From assembly GCA_025936115.1 (NCBI GenBank), contig JAICTZ010000002.1, positions 62,001-126,000 on the forward strand: DNA of 64,000 bases, in the 5' to 3' direction. Below the pieces are notes generated by a model. It saw only the letters and a list, made by a program, of their open reading frames with translations, was not told where the DNA came from and made no database searches. This DNA comes from Polyangiaceae bacterium. Lineage in GTDB: Bacteria; Myxococcota_A; Polyangia; Polyangiales; Polyangiaceae. A program made the translations under genes and the position numbers. Below, piece after piece: positions 7,611 through 16,132 of this stretch (positions within the stretch are counted from its first letter, which is position 1; each line of letters opens with the position of its first letter).

Positions 7611-8944
7611 CGAAGCTTATCGCTTGGGCGCTCGCTCTTTCCGGAGCGTTTGCGGCTCTGCCCGCAGCCGCGCAAACACCACCCGACGCAGCGGCACCGC
7701 AAGCTGCGCCTCCGAGCGAGGCCGCGCTCGGTGAGTTCATCGTGACGGGCCACAAGGAAGAGAAGCTCCCGCGCATCGCGATTTTGCCTTCGCTCTCCGC
7801 CGATCTCGAGGACGTGATCGTGCGCTCGGTCGTGCGGCGAGACATCGAGCTCACGGGCATGTTCGACATCATCTCGGACTCGAAGGCGCCGCCCGGCCTC
7901 TACTCCTTCGACGATCCGGTGGACGTCCCCGCCTGGCAGAACCTCGGCGCCGAAGCGATCGTGAAGGTCGCCGCGCGCCCGCAGGCGGGCACGAAGGTGC
8001 AAGTGCTCGGCCTCGCGTACTTTTTGAACGTGGGTAAAGATCCCGTCTTCCAGAAGAAGATCGTGGTCGACAAGGCCGACGTGCGCGTGACGGCCCATCG
8101 CATCACCGACGCGCTGCTCGGCGCGCTCACGGGGCGACCCGGCGGTTTCGCGAGCCAGCTCGCATTCGCGGCGCGCTGGACGAAGAACCAGCGCATCTTT
8201 CGGCTCGACGCCGACGGGCAGGGGCTCGAACCGCTGACGGACGCCGCGGAGTTCGCCGTGGCGCCGACGTGGGGCCCGAACGGCGTGCTCTTTTATGCGA
8301 GCAGCCGGGATTACGCCCCGCTCAAGCTGTTTTCGATGGCGGGCAAGACCGTCACGCCCGTGAAGCTGCCGTACACGACCTCGGTCTACGGGGTCGCGTT
8401 CAACAAGGACTACTCGAAGATGGCCGTCGCCGTGGCCGAGGACGGCAAGAGCTCGATTTACGTCGGGCTCGCTGACGGCAGCGGCATGACCAAGGCTTCC
8501 GGCAGCGAGCTCGCGACGCGCCCCGTGTTCAGCCCCACGGGCAAGCTCGCCTGGATTGGCGGCGATCCGAACCACGGCTCGCAGCGCGTGTACATCGACG
8601 GCAAGGCAGTTTCCCCTTCGGGCTTCGGCGCGTCGGGTCCTGCGTTCTGCGATACCGAGGACGGCGTGCGCCTCGTCTATTCGGTCTCGGTCGGCAACGA
8701 CAACCGCGATCTGGTCATGTCCGACGACCGAGGCCACGGCATCGTGCGCCTCACCCAAGGTCAGGGCTCGAACACCTACCCCGCCTGCAGCCCCGACGGG
8801 CGCTTGCTCGCGTTTTTCTCGACACGCAAGGGACAGCCCGGGATTTACATGATGTCGCTCAAGCGCTTCACCACGCAGCTCCTCACCTCCAAATTGGGCG
8901 AGTCGCTGCACTGGGCGGCCCTGCCGCCTCCGCCCGCACAATAG
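7601..8944 (+). CDS. tolB: TolB, periplasmic beta-propeller of the Tol-Pal system
   Basis: The protein has 447 residues with a signal peptide cleaved near A-A-A-Q (residue 25). A small N-terminal alpha/beta domain follows (L-P-R-I-A-I-L-P, then F-D-I-I), then WD40-like PD40 blades ending in repeats such as F-S-P-T-G-K-L and C-S-P-D-G-R-L-L-A-F-F-S. ATG 7601 is preferred over ATG 7607 because a GGAAGAG sequence lies at a good distance upstream. TolB binds Pal and is displaced by TolA during envelope constriction. A run of about 20 Pro/Ala/Gln residues before the mature domain is unusual. Confidence 0.93.
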   Translation: MQMTKLIAWALALSGAFAALPAAAQTPPDAAAPQAAPPSEAALGEFIVTGHKEEKLPRIAILPSLSADLEDVIVRSVVRRDIELTGMFDIISDSKAPPGLYSFDDPVDVPAWQNLGAEAIVKVAARPQAGTKVQVLGLAYFLNVGKDPVFQKKIVVDKADVRVTAHRITDALLGALTGRPGGFASQLAFAARWTKNQRIFRLDADGQGLEPLTDAAEFAVAPTWGPNGVLFYASSRDYAPLKLFSMAGKTVTPVKLPYTTSVYGVAFNKDYSKMAVAVAEDGKSSIYVGLADGSGMTKASGSELATRPVFSPTGKLAWIGGDPNHGSQRVYIDGKAVSPSGFGASGPAFCDTEDGVRLVYSVSVGNDNRDLVMSDDRGHGIVRLTQGQGSNTYPACSPDGRLLAFFSTRKGQPGIYMMSLKRFTTQLLTSKLGESLHWAALPPPPAQ

Positions 8945-8995
8945 ACGCGGCGCTCTTTCCTTCCAAGGCGGCCGGGTCGAGGCTAGATCCCGCGC

Positions 8996-10111
8996 GTGTC
9001 ACACGCACGCGACGGTTACGCGAATGCCGGCGTCGATTACGGCGTCATCGATCCCGGAAAACTCTTGGCGCAGCGCACCGCCGCCGAGACGGCGAGCGAG
9101 CTCGCGGCGCGCGGCGCGAGCGAGCTCGTCGAGAGTCGCGGCGAGAGCGCGTACGTCGTCGATCTCGGCGATCGCTACCTCGCGACCGTCACCGAAGCGC
9201 TCGGCACGAAGAACCTCGTGGCCGACGCCGTGGGACCCGCGCTCGGCCGGAGCTTTTACGATGCGATCGCGCACGATACCGTCGCGACGATCGTGAACGA
9301 CCTCGTGACGGTCGGCGCGCGGCCGCTCTGCCTCACCGCGTATTGGGGCGCCGGCAGCTCGGAATGGTTCGCCGACGAACGGCGCATGGCCGATCTTGCG
9401 CGCGGCTGGGGCGCCGCGTGCAAGGAGGCGCGCTGCGCGTGGGGCGGCGGCGAAACGCAGGTGCTCAAAGGCATGATCGCGCCGAGCACGGTCGTACTCG
9501 GTGGTTCGGCCGTGGGCATGATCGCGAAGAAGGGTGAGCTCTTGCTCGGTTCGCGCGTCGCGGCCGGCGACCGCATCCTGATCGCGCCCGCCGTCGGCAT
9601 CCACACGAACGGCCTCACGCTGGCCCGCAAGATCGCCGAGTTCTTGCCCGAGGGCTACTCGACTTCGGTCCCCGGCGACCCGCGCGGCCGCGGCTTCGGC
9701 GAGGCGCTGCTCGATCCCACGCCGCTTTACGGCCGCCTCGTCGAGGCGCTGCACGACGAAGGCGTCGAGCTCCACTACGCCGTGCACGTCACCGGCCACG
9801 GCTGGCGCAAACTCATGCGCTCGAACCTCGAGCTCTCGTACATCGTGGAAACGATGCCTGCGGTACCGCCGGTGCTCGCCCAGCTCGTCGAGGTCGCCGG
9901 GCTCGGCGCCGAAGAGGCGTACGGCACGTTCAACATGGGCGCCGGGTTCGCGCTGTTCGTCCCGGCGAGTCTCGCCGCGCGCGCCGTCGAAATCGGGCAA
10001 CGGCACGGGTTCCCGCTGCTCGACGCCGGGCGCGTCGAAACGGGGCCGCGCCGCGTCGTGCTCGAACCGCTCGGCTTGATTTACGAGGGGACTACGCTCG
10101 CGATTCGCTGA
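8996..10111 (+). CDS. PurM-family protein (AIR synthase-like)
   Basis: This 371-residue product starts at GTG 8996. Near the N-terminus it has Y-x-x-A-G-V-D-Y, matching the start of phosphoribosylformylglycinamidine cyclo-ligases. Later it has H-T-N-G-L-T-L-A-R (PurM motif), a V-T-G-H-G-W segment where PurM has I-T-G-G-G, and T-F-N-M-G-A-G-F. These cover both the N-terminal ATP-binding and C-terminal AIRS domains. The usual D-G-V-G-T-K motif is replaced by E-A-L-G-T-K, so it may be the pathway enzyme or an AIR-synthase-related paralogue. purC lies separately at 44.9 kb. It sits 51 bases after tolB. Confidence 0.8.
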   Translation: MSHARDGYANAGVDYGVIDPGKLLAQRTAAETASELAARGASELVESRGESAYVVDLGDRYLATVTEALGTKNLVADAVGPALGRSFYDAIAHDTVATIVNDLVTVGARPLCLTAYWGAGSSEWFADERRMADLARGWGAACKEARCAWGGGETQVLKGMIAPSTVVLGGSAVGMIAKKGELLLGSRVAAGDRILIAPAVGIHTNGLTLARKIAEFLPEGYSTSVPGDPRGRGFGEALLDPTPLYGRLVEALHDEGVELHYAVHVTGHGWRKLMRSNLELSYIVETMPAVPPVLAQLVEVAGLGAEEAYGTFNMGAGFALFVPASLAARAVEIGQRHGFPLLDAGRVETGPRRVVLEPLGLIYEGTTLAIR

Positions 10112-10135
10112 GTTGAACCGAAGGAGGGCGGGTGT

Positions 10136-10723
10136 TCAGCCGAGCGCCGCGCCGAGCGCCATCGCGAGCTCGACCTTGCCGGTCATGCGCAACTTGCCGT
10201 CCATCAAGAGCTCGAACGGGTTCTTCGTGCCGCTCTGAATCGCCCACAGATCGTCGAGCGCGCATTCGATCTCGCAATCGGGGGCGTCGAGCTTGGGCGG
10301 TGTCGCGCCGAGCGTCAGCGTGAGCCGGTGTTCGGCACCGCCGGCGGCCTTGAGCTTCAACGCGACGGAGCCGGGCGCGTCGCGCAACATGCGCGCGCGG
10401 TCGGCGTCGACCGTGAGCACGCGCGCCGCTACGAGCTTTTGGCCGGGGGCATCGCTTGCGGCGATCCGCTCGGCTCCGCTGACGATGATGGGGCCGAAGT
10501 CTGCGGCGCTCATGCTCAAGCGCACGAGCGGCTCGGCGTCGATACCGGGCTTCACGCTCGGCGCACCTGCTTCGATCCTGAGCGACCAGGCACCCGCCGC
10601 GCCGAGGTCGAAGACGACGGCGCCTACCGACGACAGCGCGCCGAGCGACGCGCCGAGCCGCGCAAGCTCAGCGGGCACGTATTCGCCGAAGAATCGCTCG
10701 GGTGAGCGCGGGATTTCGTCCAT
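10136..10723 (-). CDS. SCP2 sterol-binding domain protein
   Basis: The 195-residue product has two similar halves: an N-terminal region with a hydrophobic pocket-like pattern and S-A-A-D-F, and a C-terminal region with C-A-L-D-D-L-W-A-I and the typical SCP2 ending N-P-F-E-L-L-M-D-G-K-L-R-M-T-G-K-V-E-L-A-M. SCP2 domains bind lipids or acyl groups in the cytoplasm. There is no signal peptide. The gene begins one base after the stop of the PilZ gene, so both are read from one message. A link between c-di-GMP sensing and a lipid carrier is suggestive only. Confidence 0.85.
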   Translation of the reverse strand: MDEIPRSPERFFGEYVPAELARLGASLGALSSVGAVVFDLGAAGAWSLRIEAGAPSVKPGIDAEPLVRLSMSAADFGPIIVSGAERIAASDAPGQKLVAARVLTVDADRARMLRDAPGSVALKLKAAGGAEHRLTLTLGATPPKLDAPDCEIECALDDLWAIQSGTKNPFELLMDGKLRMTGKVELAMALGAALG

Positions 10724-10724
10724 C

Positions 10725-11030
10725 CTAGCCGCCCTTCATGAGCTCGCTGATGAGGTGGGTTTCGAGCGCGCCGAGCAGCCCGAACTGCACCCCGAACCCG
10801 CCGGGCTTGGCCCAACGCACGACGGCCGGCAGGCGCACGTCCTTCTTCGCTCCGGGCAGGCGACCGATCATCGTGAGCTTGGTGCCGAAGCTCGGCTGCT
10901 CTTCCGCGTCGAGGTACATGCCGCCCACGCTGATGTCCTTGGCGTGACCGGAGAAGCCTGCGCCGTCCGCCCGTTCACAGGTGAACGTCACGTCGATCGG
11001 AACCCGGGGGTGAAGGCGTTTGTCGTTCAA
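10725..11030 (-). CDS. PilZ domain protein (c-di-GMP binding)
   Basis: From a TTG at 11030 the protein is 101 residues and is almost only a PilZ domain. It shows R5-L-H-P-R9 (the RxxxR motif) and D-I-S-V-G-G (the D/NxSxxG motif), both of which bind cyclic di-GMP. The frame stays open upstream to an ATG at 11135, but that form would overlap the divergent gene starting at 11055; the TTG has GAGG about ten bases upstream and fits the domain boundary. It is probably an adaptor that acts on a partner. SCP2 is the cotranscribed neighbour. Confidence 0.82.
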   Translation of the reverse strand: MNDKRLHPRVPIDVTFTCERADGAGFSGHAKDISVGGMYLDAEEQPSFGTKLTMIGRLPGAKKDVRLPAVVRWAKPGGFGVQFGLLGALETHLISELMKGG

Positions 11031-11054
11031 GCTAAACCTCGAGGGGCTCCGCGC

Positions 11055-11990
11055 ATGCCGAAAAGCCGACTCCTTCCGACTCTTCAGCGGATCTTCCGAC
11101 CTGTCAAGCAACCGCCGGATGCTGAAGCGCGGCAAGCTCTCGAAGGTTCCGCGCCGTTCGTGATCGGACTCAGCTTGGCGCTCGTGGCCGCCGCGCTCGG
11201 CGCGCCGCGTGCCACCGAACCGCTCGTGTTACCGCTGCCCGAGCCCCACCGCGCGACGCTCGCGCGAAAAGCCACGGAGGATCACGCTCGCGTCCAACAC
11301 GCCCGCGAGCATGGCCTATCGTATGCCGTGCGCGCCGTCGGAGAGGCGCTCCGCCGCTACGGTGCAGCCGTCGCGGCCAAGAGCGGCGAGTCTCCGCGCT
11401 TGCTCGCGAAGTTGCGCGGCCTCATGCGCGACGCGCTCGCGCAGAAGCACACGGAGGAGCTGCTCGCACTACGTGCGGCGCAGACGGAGCTGTTCGTCGG
11501 CGCGACGCACACGTGGGAGCACAGGGGGCGCGAGGATAGCGAGCTGACGGAGCTCGGCGGGGATTTTTGCGAGCTCGCGCGCCGGAGCGGCTGGCTCGAG
11601 GACCGGCAGCTCGTACTCGGAGACGACGAGCGGGCGTTGCTCTTTCGCACGCGCTGGAACGAGCTCACGGGCGTCGCCGAGACGCCACCGTTCGCGGTGA
11701 CGCTCGACGAACAGCGTGCGCGCTTCGCGCTCTTGCTTCGTCATCCGTCGGGCAAAGGCCGCGCAGAGCGCCTGAACCGACAACTCGGCTACGTCGCAGC
11801 GATCGAGAAGCTCGACCACGACTACCCTGGCGCGTTCGCACGCGGAGTCCTCTACTACCGTGCGGAGGCGTACGACGCCGCCGCCGAGGCGTTCCGCATC
11901 GCGCTCAACGCGCATCCCGACGGCCCGTGGACCTTGCGCGCCAAGAATCACTTGCTCGAAGCCCTCGCGCACGTCCCCGCCCCCGATTGA
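11055..11990 (+). CDS. TPR-like protein with an N-terminal membrane segment
   Basis: The product is 311 residues. An N-terminal amphipathic/basic stretch is followed by a hydrophobic segment near residues 35-50 (F-V-I-G-L-S-L-A-L-V-A-A-A-L-G), which could be a signal anchor. The body is helical, with A-L-R-A-A-Q-T-E-L-F, and the C-terminal part (Y-P-G-A-F-A-R-G-V-L-Y-Y, then Y-D-A-A-A-E-A-F-R-I-A-L-N-A-H-P) matches a tetratricopeptide repeat. The start ATG at 11055 is divergent from the PilZ gene with 24 bases between them. No catalytic motif is seen; it may be a periplasmic scaffold. Confidence 0.72.
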   Translation: MPKSRLLPTLQRIFRPVKQPPDAEARQALEGSAPFVIGLSLALVAAALGAPRATEPLVLPLPEPHRATLARKATEDHARVQHAREHGLSYAVRAVGEALRRYGAAVAAKSGESPRLLAKLRGLMRDALAQKHTEELLALRAAQTELFVGATHTWEHRGREDSELTELGGDFCELARRSGWLEDRQLVLGDDERALLFRTRWNELTGVAETPPFAVTLDEQRARFALLLRHPSGKGRAERLNRQLGYVAAIEKLDHDYPGAFARGVLYYRAEAYDAAAEAFRIALNAHPDGPWTLRAKNHLLEALAHVPAPD

Positions 11991-12042
11991 TGGCAAGGAT
12001 TGCGGGTCCGGGCTCAGGTACTAAGTACCCGCTCCGCCGCCG

Positions 12043-15000
12043 ATGTCCGAGACCAGCGCACGCGCTTTGCCCGCCCTGCCCGTCGAGCTGCCGAGCGATC
12101 GGCGTCTGCTCCGGATCGCCGACGCCGCGCGCGAAGCGATCTCGACGCGTGGTGGTTATGCCGTGGTCGGCGCCGCGGGCTCGGGGCCGGCCATGCTTGC
12201 GCGCTCGCTGCTCGCCGCGGGTGCCAGCCACGTGCTTTACGTGGCTCCGTCCCACGAAGTCGCGCAGCGCGCCGTCGAAGATTTGACGGCGCTCCGCACG
12301 CTCGCGCTGCCCGGCACCGTCACGGCACAAGACGAGCCACCGCCGCTCTTTTTATCGACGAGCGAGACGAGCCCGTACGCGGACGTTCACCCGGACCGCC
12401 GTCAGGCGATGCAGCGCGCCGCCGCGCTCTTCACCCTGGCGAAGAACCTGCCGTGGCGCACCGCCGTGACCACGCCGGGCGGCTTGTTGCGCCGCGCCGC
12501 GCCGCCGGATGCGCTCTCCGGCGCGGCGCTCGAGCTCCGGACGGACGGCGAGCTCGACATCGAGGACGCCGCGCAACGCCTGACGGCAAGCGGCTACTTG
12601 CGGGCGCCCGTGGTCGAAGATCCCGGGAGCTTCGCGGTGCGCGGCGGCGTGCTCGACATCTGGCCGGCGACGTCGGCGGAGCCGCTGCGTGCCGAGTTGT
12701 ACGGCGATCTCGTGCTCTCGCTCAAGCGCTTCGACCCGGACACGCAGCGCACGACGGGCGAAACCCGCACGGTGTGGCTCCCGCCCGCGCGCGAAGCGAT
12801 CCTCGATCGCGCCGTCGCGGAGCGCGCACGCGCCGGACTCCGGAGCTTGTGCGACGATGCGAGCTTCCCGTCGACCAAGGCTCGCGCGCTGATCGACGAT
12901 CTCGTGCTCGGCCGTTCCTTCTTCGGCAGCGACGGTTACCTGCCTGCGTTTTACGAGCTCGTGCCGCTACTCTCGTACTTGCCGCCCGGCGCGGCGGTGG
13001 TGTTCGACGACCCGGCGACGGTCGCGCGCGCGCTCGTGCAGGAGCTCGAACAGGCGCGCGCGGCGGAGGCGGCGCGCGGCTCGGCGCCGCATTTCCCGGT
13101 CGAAAAGCTGTACGCGGGACTCGACGAGCTCGAGCGCGACCTCGAAGCACGCGTGTGGGTGGGAGCGCATCGGAGCGGCATCGGCGGCGCGGGCGCGACG
13201 GACCTCGTCGGACGGCTCGAAGCCGTGAGCCCCGACGCGCCCTCGCTCGCCGAGGACGATCACGCCGAGCTCGGGCGCGCCGTGAAACTCGCGCGCACGA
13301 CGCGCGGCAAGCACGCGGCGCTCGAGCCGGTCGTCGAGCGTCTCGAGCTCTGGCGAGAACAAGGCTTCGCGGTCGTATTGGTCGCGCGCACGGCGACCCA
13401 AGCCGATCGCATGTCGCTCCTGCTCAAGCATCGCGGCGTCGAGGCGGACGTGCGCGTGGCGTCGCTCGGTCGCGGCTGCCTCGCGCCGCTCGAAGCGCTC
13501 GTGCTCGTGACGGACGAGGAGATCTTCGGGCCGCGCGCGCACCGTGCGCCGGCGCGCCGCACCTCGACGCGCGCCATGCTCGAGGATTTGCGCGCGCTTT
13601 CGCCGGGCGACTTCGTCGTGCACGTCGAGCACGGCATCGGCAAATACGTCGGCCTCGAGCGGCGCGAGGTCGGCGGCGTGGGCCTCGAGCTCATCGTCGT
13701 CGAGTACGCGGGCGGCAAGCTCTTTCTCCCCGTTTATCGCCTCAATCAAATCCAGAAATATTCCGGCGGTGAAGGCGCGCCCAAGCTCGATCGTCTGGGT
13801 GGCCAGACCTTCGCCAAGACCAAGGCGAGCGTCGCGCGGCGCGTGCGGCAGATGGCCGACGAGCTACTCAAGCTCTACGCCGAGCGCGCCGCGCTCCACA
13901 AGGCGCCCGTGCCGCCGCCCGACGACGACTACGCGACCTTCGAGGCGAGCTTCCCGTTCGAGGAGACGCGCGACCAGGCCGCCGCCATCGGCGAGGTCTT
14001 GAAGGATCTCGAGAGTCCGCGCGTGATGGACCGGCTCGTGTGCGGCGACGTGGGCTTCGGTAAGACGGAAGTCGCGCTGCGCGCCGCGTTCCTGACGGCA
14101 GCGAACGGGCGCCAGGTGGCCGTCTTGTGCCCGACCACGGTGCTGGCACAGCAGCATTTCATGACGTTTTCGCAGCGTTTTGCGGATTGGCCGCTCAACG
14201 TGCGCGTGCTCAGCCGCTTCTCGAGCAAGAGCCAACAAGTCGAAACGGTGAAGGGCCTGCGCGAAGGCGGCGTCGATGTCGTCGTGGGCACGCACCGGCT
14301 CTTGTCGAAGGACGTGCACTTCAAGAACTTGGGCTTGCTCGTCGTCGACGAGGAGCAGCGCTTCGGCGTCGCGCACAAGGAGCGCATCAAACAGCTGCGC
14401 TCGACGGTCGACGTGCTCACGCTCAGCGCGACGCCGATCCCGCGCACGCTGCAGCTCGCGGTCGGCGGCTTGCGCGACATGTCGATCATCGCGACGCCGC
14501 CGGCCGATCGCCGCACGATCCGCACCATCACGAGCCAGTTCGATCCCACGCTCGTACGCGAGGCGGTCGAGCAGGAGCTCGCGCGCGGCGGCCAGGTTTT
14601 TTACGTGTATAACCGCGTCGAGGGCATTTACGAGCGCGCCGAACGGCTCGCGGCGCTCGTGCCCGGCGCCCGCATCGCGGTCGCGCACGGCAAGCTCACC
14701 GAGGACGTGCTCGAGCGCACGATGTTCGGCTTCGTGGGCGGCGACTACGACGTGCTCGTCGCGACGGCCATCATCGAGAGCGGGCTCGACATCCCGCGCG
14801 CCAACACCATCATCATCGATCGCGCCGACATGCTCGGCCTCTCGCAGCTCTATCAGCTCCGCGGTCGCGTCGGCCGCGCGCGTGAGCGCGCCTATTGCTA
14901 CTTGCTCGTGCCGCCACCGAGTCAGCTCTCGGACGAAGCGCGCCAGCGGCTCGAGGCGCTCGAACGGTTCAGCGAGCTCGGCTCGGGCTTTCAGCTGGCG

Positions 15001-15603
15001 ACGCTCGACATGGAGCTGCGCGGCGCGGGCGATTTGCTGGGCGGCGATCAGAGCGGCTTCGCGGCGACGGTGGGCTTCGAGCTCTTCTGCCGCATGCTCG
15101 AGGAAGCGACGCGCGAGCTCCGCGGCGAGACGGTGGTGCACGAAGTCGAGCCGGAGCTCTCGTTCGACGTCGAGGCGCTGCTCGCCGCCGAGTACGTCGC
15201 CGAGGTCGGCGTGCGGCTCTCGCTGTACAAACGCTTCGCGAGCGCCGCCGACGAGGCGGAGGTCGACGACCTCGCGCAGGAGCTCGAAAATCGCTTCGGC
15301 CCGCCGCCGCTCGAGGCCAAGCGTTTCGTGGAGCTGATGCGGCTCAAGTGCGAGCTCCGGCGCCTGCGCGTGCTCGGCTGCGAGGCGACGGGGAAGAGCG
15401 TGAGCTTCCTCTTGCGCGACGACACGCCGCTCGATCCAGGCAAGGTGCGCGAGCTCGTCGGGCGCAAGCGCTCGCCGTATCGACTGAGCCCCGACGGGCG
15501 GCTCACGCGCCGGCTGCTCGAAAACGAAGCGGCCGCGGACGGGCTCGTGCTCGCTGCCAAAGCGCTCGAAGAGCTCGCGACCTGCATCGGCAGCGCGAAC
15601 TAG
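12043..15603 (+). CDS. mfd: Transcription-repair coupling factor Mfd
   Basis: A full-length 1186-residue Mfd. The N-terminal UvrB-like module is present but divergent; the RNA-polymerase-interacting CarD-like domain starts near residue 520 (G-D-F-V-V-H-V-E-H-G-I-G-K-Y-V-G). The RecG-like motor has Walker A G-D-V-G-F-G-K674-T-E and a DEEQ box at D769-E-E-Q772, then S-A-T-P-I-P-R-T-L and the Q-L-R-G-R-V-G-R motif VI, and a C-terminal TRCF domain. Mfd removes stalled RNA polymerase at lesions and recruits UvrA. Its stop codon TAG lies inside the repeat element that starts at 15600. Confidence 0.97.
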   Translation: MSETSARALPALPVELPSDRRLLRIADAAREAISTRGGYAVVGAAGSGPAMLARSLLAAGASHVLYVAPSHEVAQRAVEDLTALRTLALPGTVTAQDEPPPLFLSTSETSPYADVHPDRRQAMQRAAALFTLAKNLPWRTAVTTPGGLLRRAAPPDALSGAALELRTDGELDIEDAAQRLTASGYLRAPVVEDPGSFAVRGGVLDIWPATSAEPLRAELYGDLVLSLKRFDPDTQRTTGETRTVWLPPAREAILDRAVAERARAGLRSLCDDASFPSTKARALIDDLVLGRSFFGSDGYLPAFYELVPLLSYLPPGAAVVFDDPATVARALVQELEQARAAEAARGSAPHFPVEKLYAGLDELERDLEARVWVGAHRSGIGGAGATDLVGRLEAVSPDAPSLAEDDHAELGRAVKLARTTRGKHAALEPVVERLELWREQGFAVVLVARTATQADRMSLLLKHRGVEADVRVASLGRGCLAPLEALVLVTDEEIFGPRAHRAPARRTSTRAMLEDLRALSPGDFVVHVEHGIGKYVGLERREVGGVGLELIVVEYAGGKLFLPVYRLNQIQKYSGGEGAPKLDRLGGQTFAKTKASVARRVRQMADELLKLYAERAALHKAPVPPPDDDYATFEASFPFEETRDQAAAIGEVLKDLESPRVMDRLVCGDVGFGKTEVALRAAFLTAANGRQVAVLCPTTVLAQQHFMTFSQRFADWPLNVRVLSRFSSKSQQVETVKGLREGGVDVVVGTHRLLSKDVHFKNLGLLVVDEEQRFGVAHKERIKQLRSTVDVLTLSATPIPRTLQLAVGGLRDMSIIATPPADRRTIRTITSQFDPTLVREAVEQELARGGQVFYVYNRVEGIYERAERLAALVPGARIAVAHGKLTEDVLERTMFGFVGGDYDVLVATAIIESGLDIPRANTIIIDRADMLGLSQLYQLRGRVGRARERAYCYLLVPPPSQLSDEARQRLEALERFSELGSGFQLATLDMELRGAGDLLGGDQSGFAATVGFELFCRMLEEATRELRGETVVHEVEPELSFDVEALLAAEYVAEVGVRLSLYKRFASAADEAEVDDLAQELENRFGPPPLEAKRFVELMRLKCELRRLRVLGCEATGKSVSFLLRDDTPLDPGKVRELVGRKRSPYRLSPDGRLTRRLLENEAAADGLVLAAKALEELATCIGSAN

Positions 15604-15799
15604 TGCCGCGTCCCGTAAGTAACGATGCATTTGAGGAGGCACTAGGCACGCGCGGAGCGCGTGGGGGGGCGCGCCGGCAAAGCCGGCGCGGGGGCGGGAC
15701 GCCCCCAGAAACAAGCTAGTGCGAGCGCTGCGAAGCAGCGCTGCGTGGCGTAGCCACGTTCCCAAGAATTGCATCGCAATTTTTGGGACACAGCACTAG
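15600..15799. repeat. Array of six triloop hairpins bounded by CTAGTGC/GCACTAG
   Basis: Six inverted repeats follow each other, every one with a three-base loop: 15647-15663 (7 bp), 15670-15690 (9 bp, loop AAA), 15690-15706 (7 bp), 15724-15742 (8 bp), 15744-15758 (6 bp) and 15760-15788 (13 bp with one G-T pair). The heptamer CTAGTGC is at 15600 and 15716, and its complement GCACTAG at 15639 and 15793. The first bracketed unit (15600-15645) resembles the second read backwards (shared GTCCC and CGATGCA parts). A 35-base segment (15681-15715) recurs inverted at 25633-25667 with two mismatches. The element supplies the mfd stop codon and may end transcription. Confidence 0.8.
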
Positions 15800-15826
15800 G
15801 CGCACGCGCCGAAGAGTCGTCGAAGG

Positions 15827-16105
15827 CTAACGGGGCGTGTGACGTTGCTCGAGCCGCCGTGACTCGTCGATCAAGCGCTCGAAGATGCGGCGCACCGTGT
15901 CCGGTTCGACGGGCGGCTGCGCGAGCGACGTGAGCCGCTCGAGTAAACGCCGCTCGCGCTCGGGATCGTAGACCGCGAGCCCGTGCTTGCCCTTGTACAC
16001 CCCAACCTCGAGCACGAGCCTCACCCGCTCGTGAATCAGCTCGAGGAGTCGGGTATCGACGGCGTCGATGGCACGGCGCAGTTTATCGAGCTCGGTGTCG
16101 CTCAC
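15827..16105 (-). CDS. Chorismate mutase, AroQ class
   Basis: A 92-residue single-domain protein from a GTG start, with the three-helix AroQ pattern. Residues corresponding to the E. coli active site are visible: R10, R27, K38, and the pair R50-E51 in the P-E-R-E-R motif. It converts chorismate to prephenate, the branch step to phenylalanine and tyrosine. No prephenate dehydratase or dehydrogenase is fused, so this is a stand-alone mutase. Chorismate synthase, which makes its substrate, is also in the window at 23.5 kb but not in the same operon. Confidence 0.9.
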   Translation of the reverse strand: MSDTELDKLRRAIDAVDTRLLELIHERVRLVLEVGVYKGKHGLAVYDPERERRLLERLTSLAQPPVEPDTVRRIFERLIDESRRLEQRHTPR

Positions 16106-16132
16106 CCGCAGAGTCTAGGCCAGTTTGTGCCC

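Noticed and set aside
13864..15774. 636-codon frame antisense to mfd
   Set aside because: It is rich in Arg, Glu, Ala and His, has no recognisable domain, and mirrors the codon bias of mfd.
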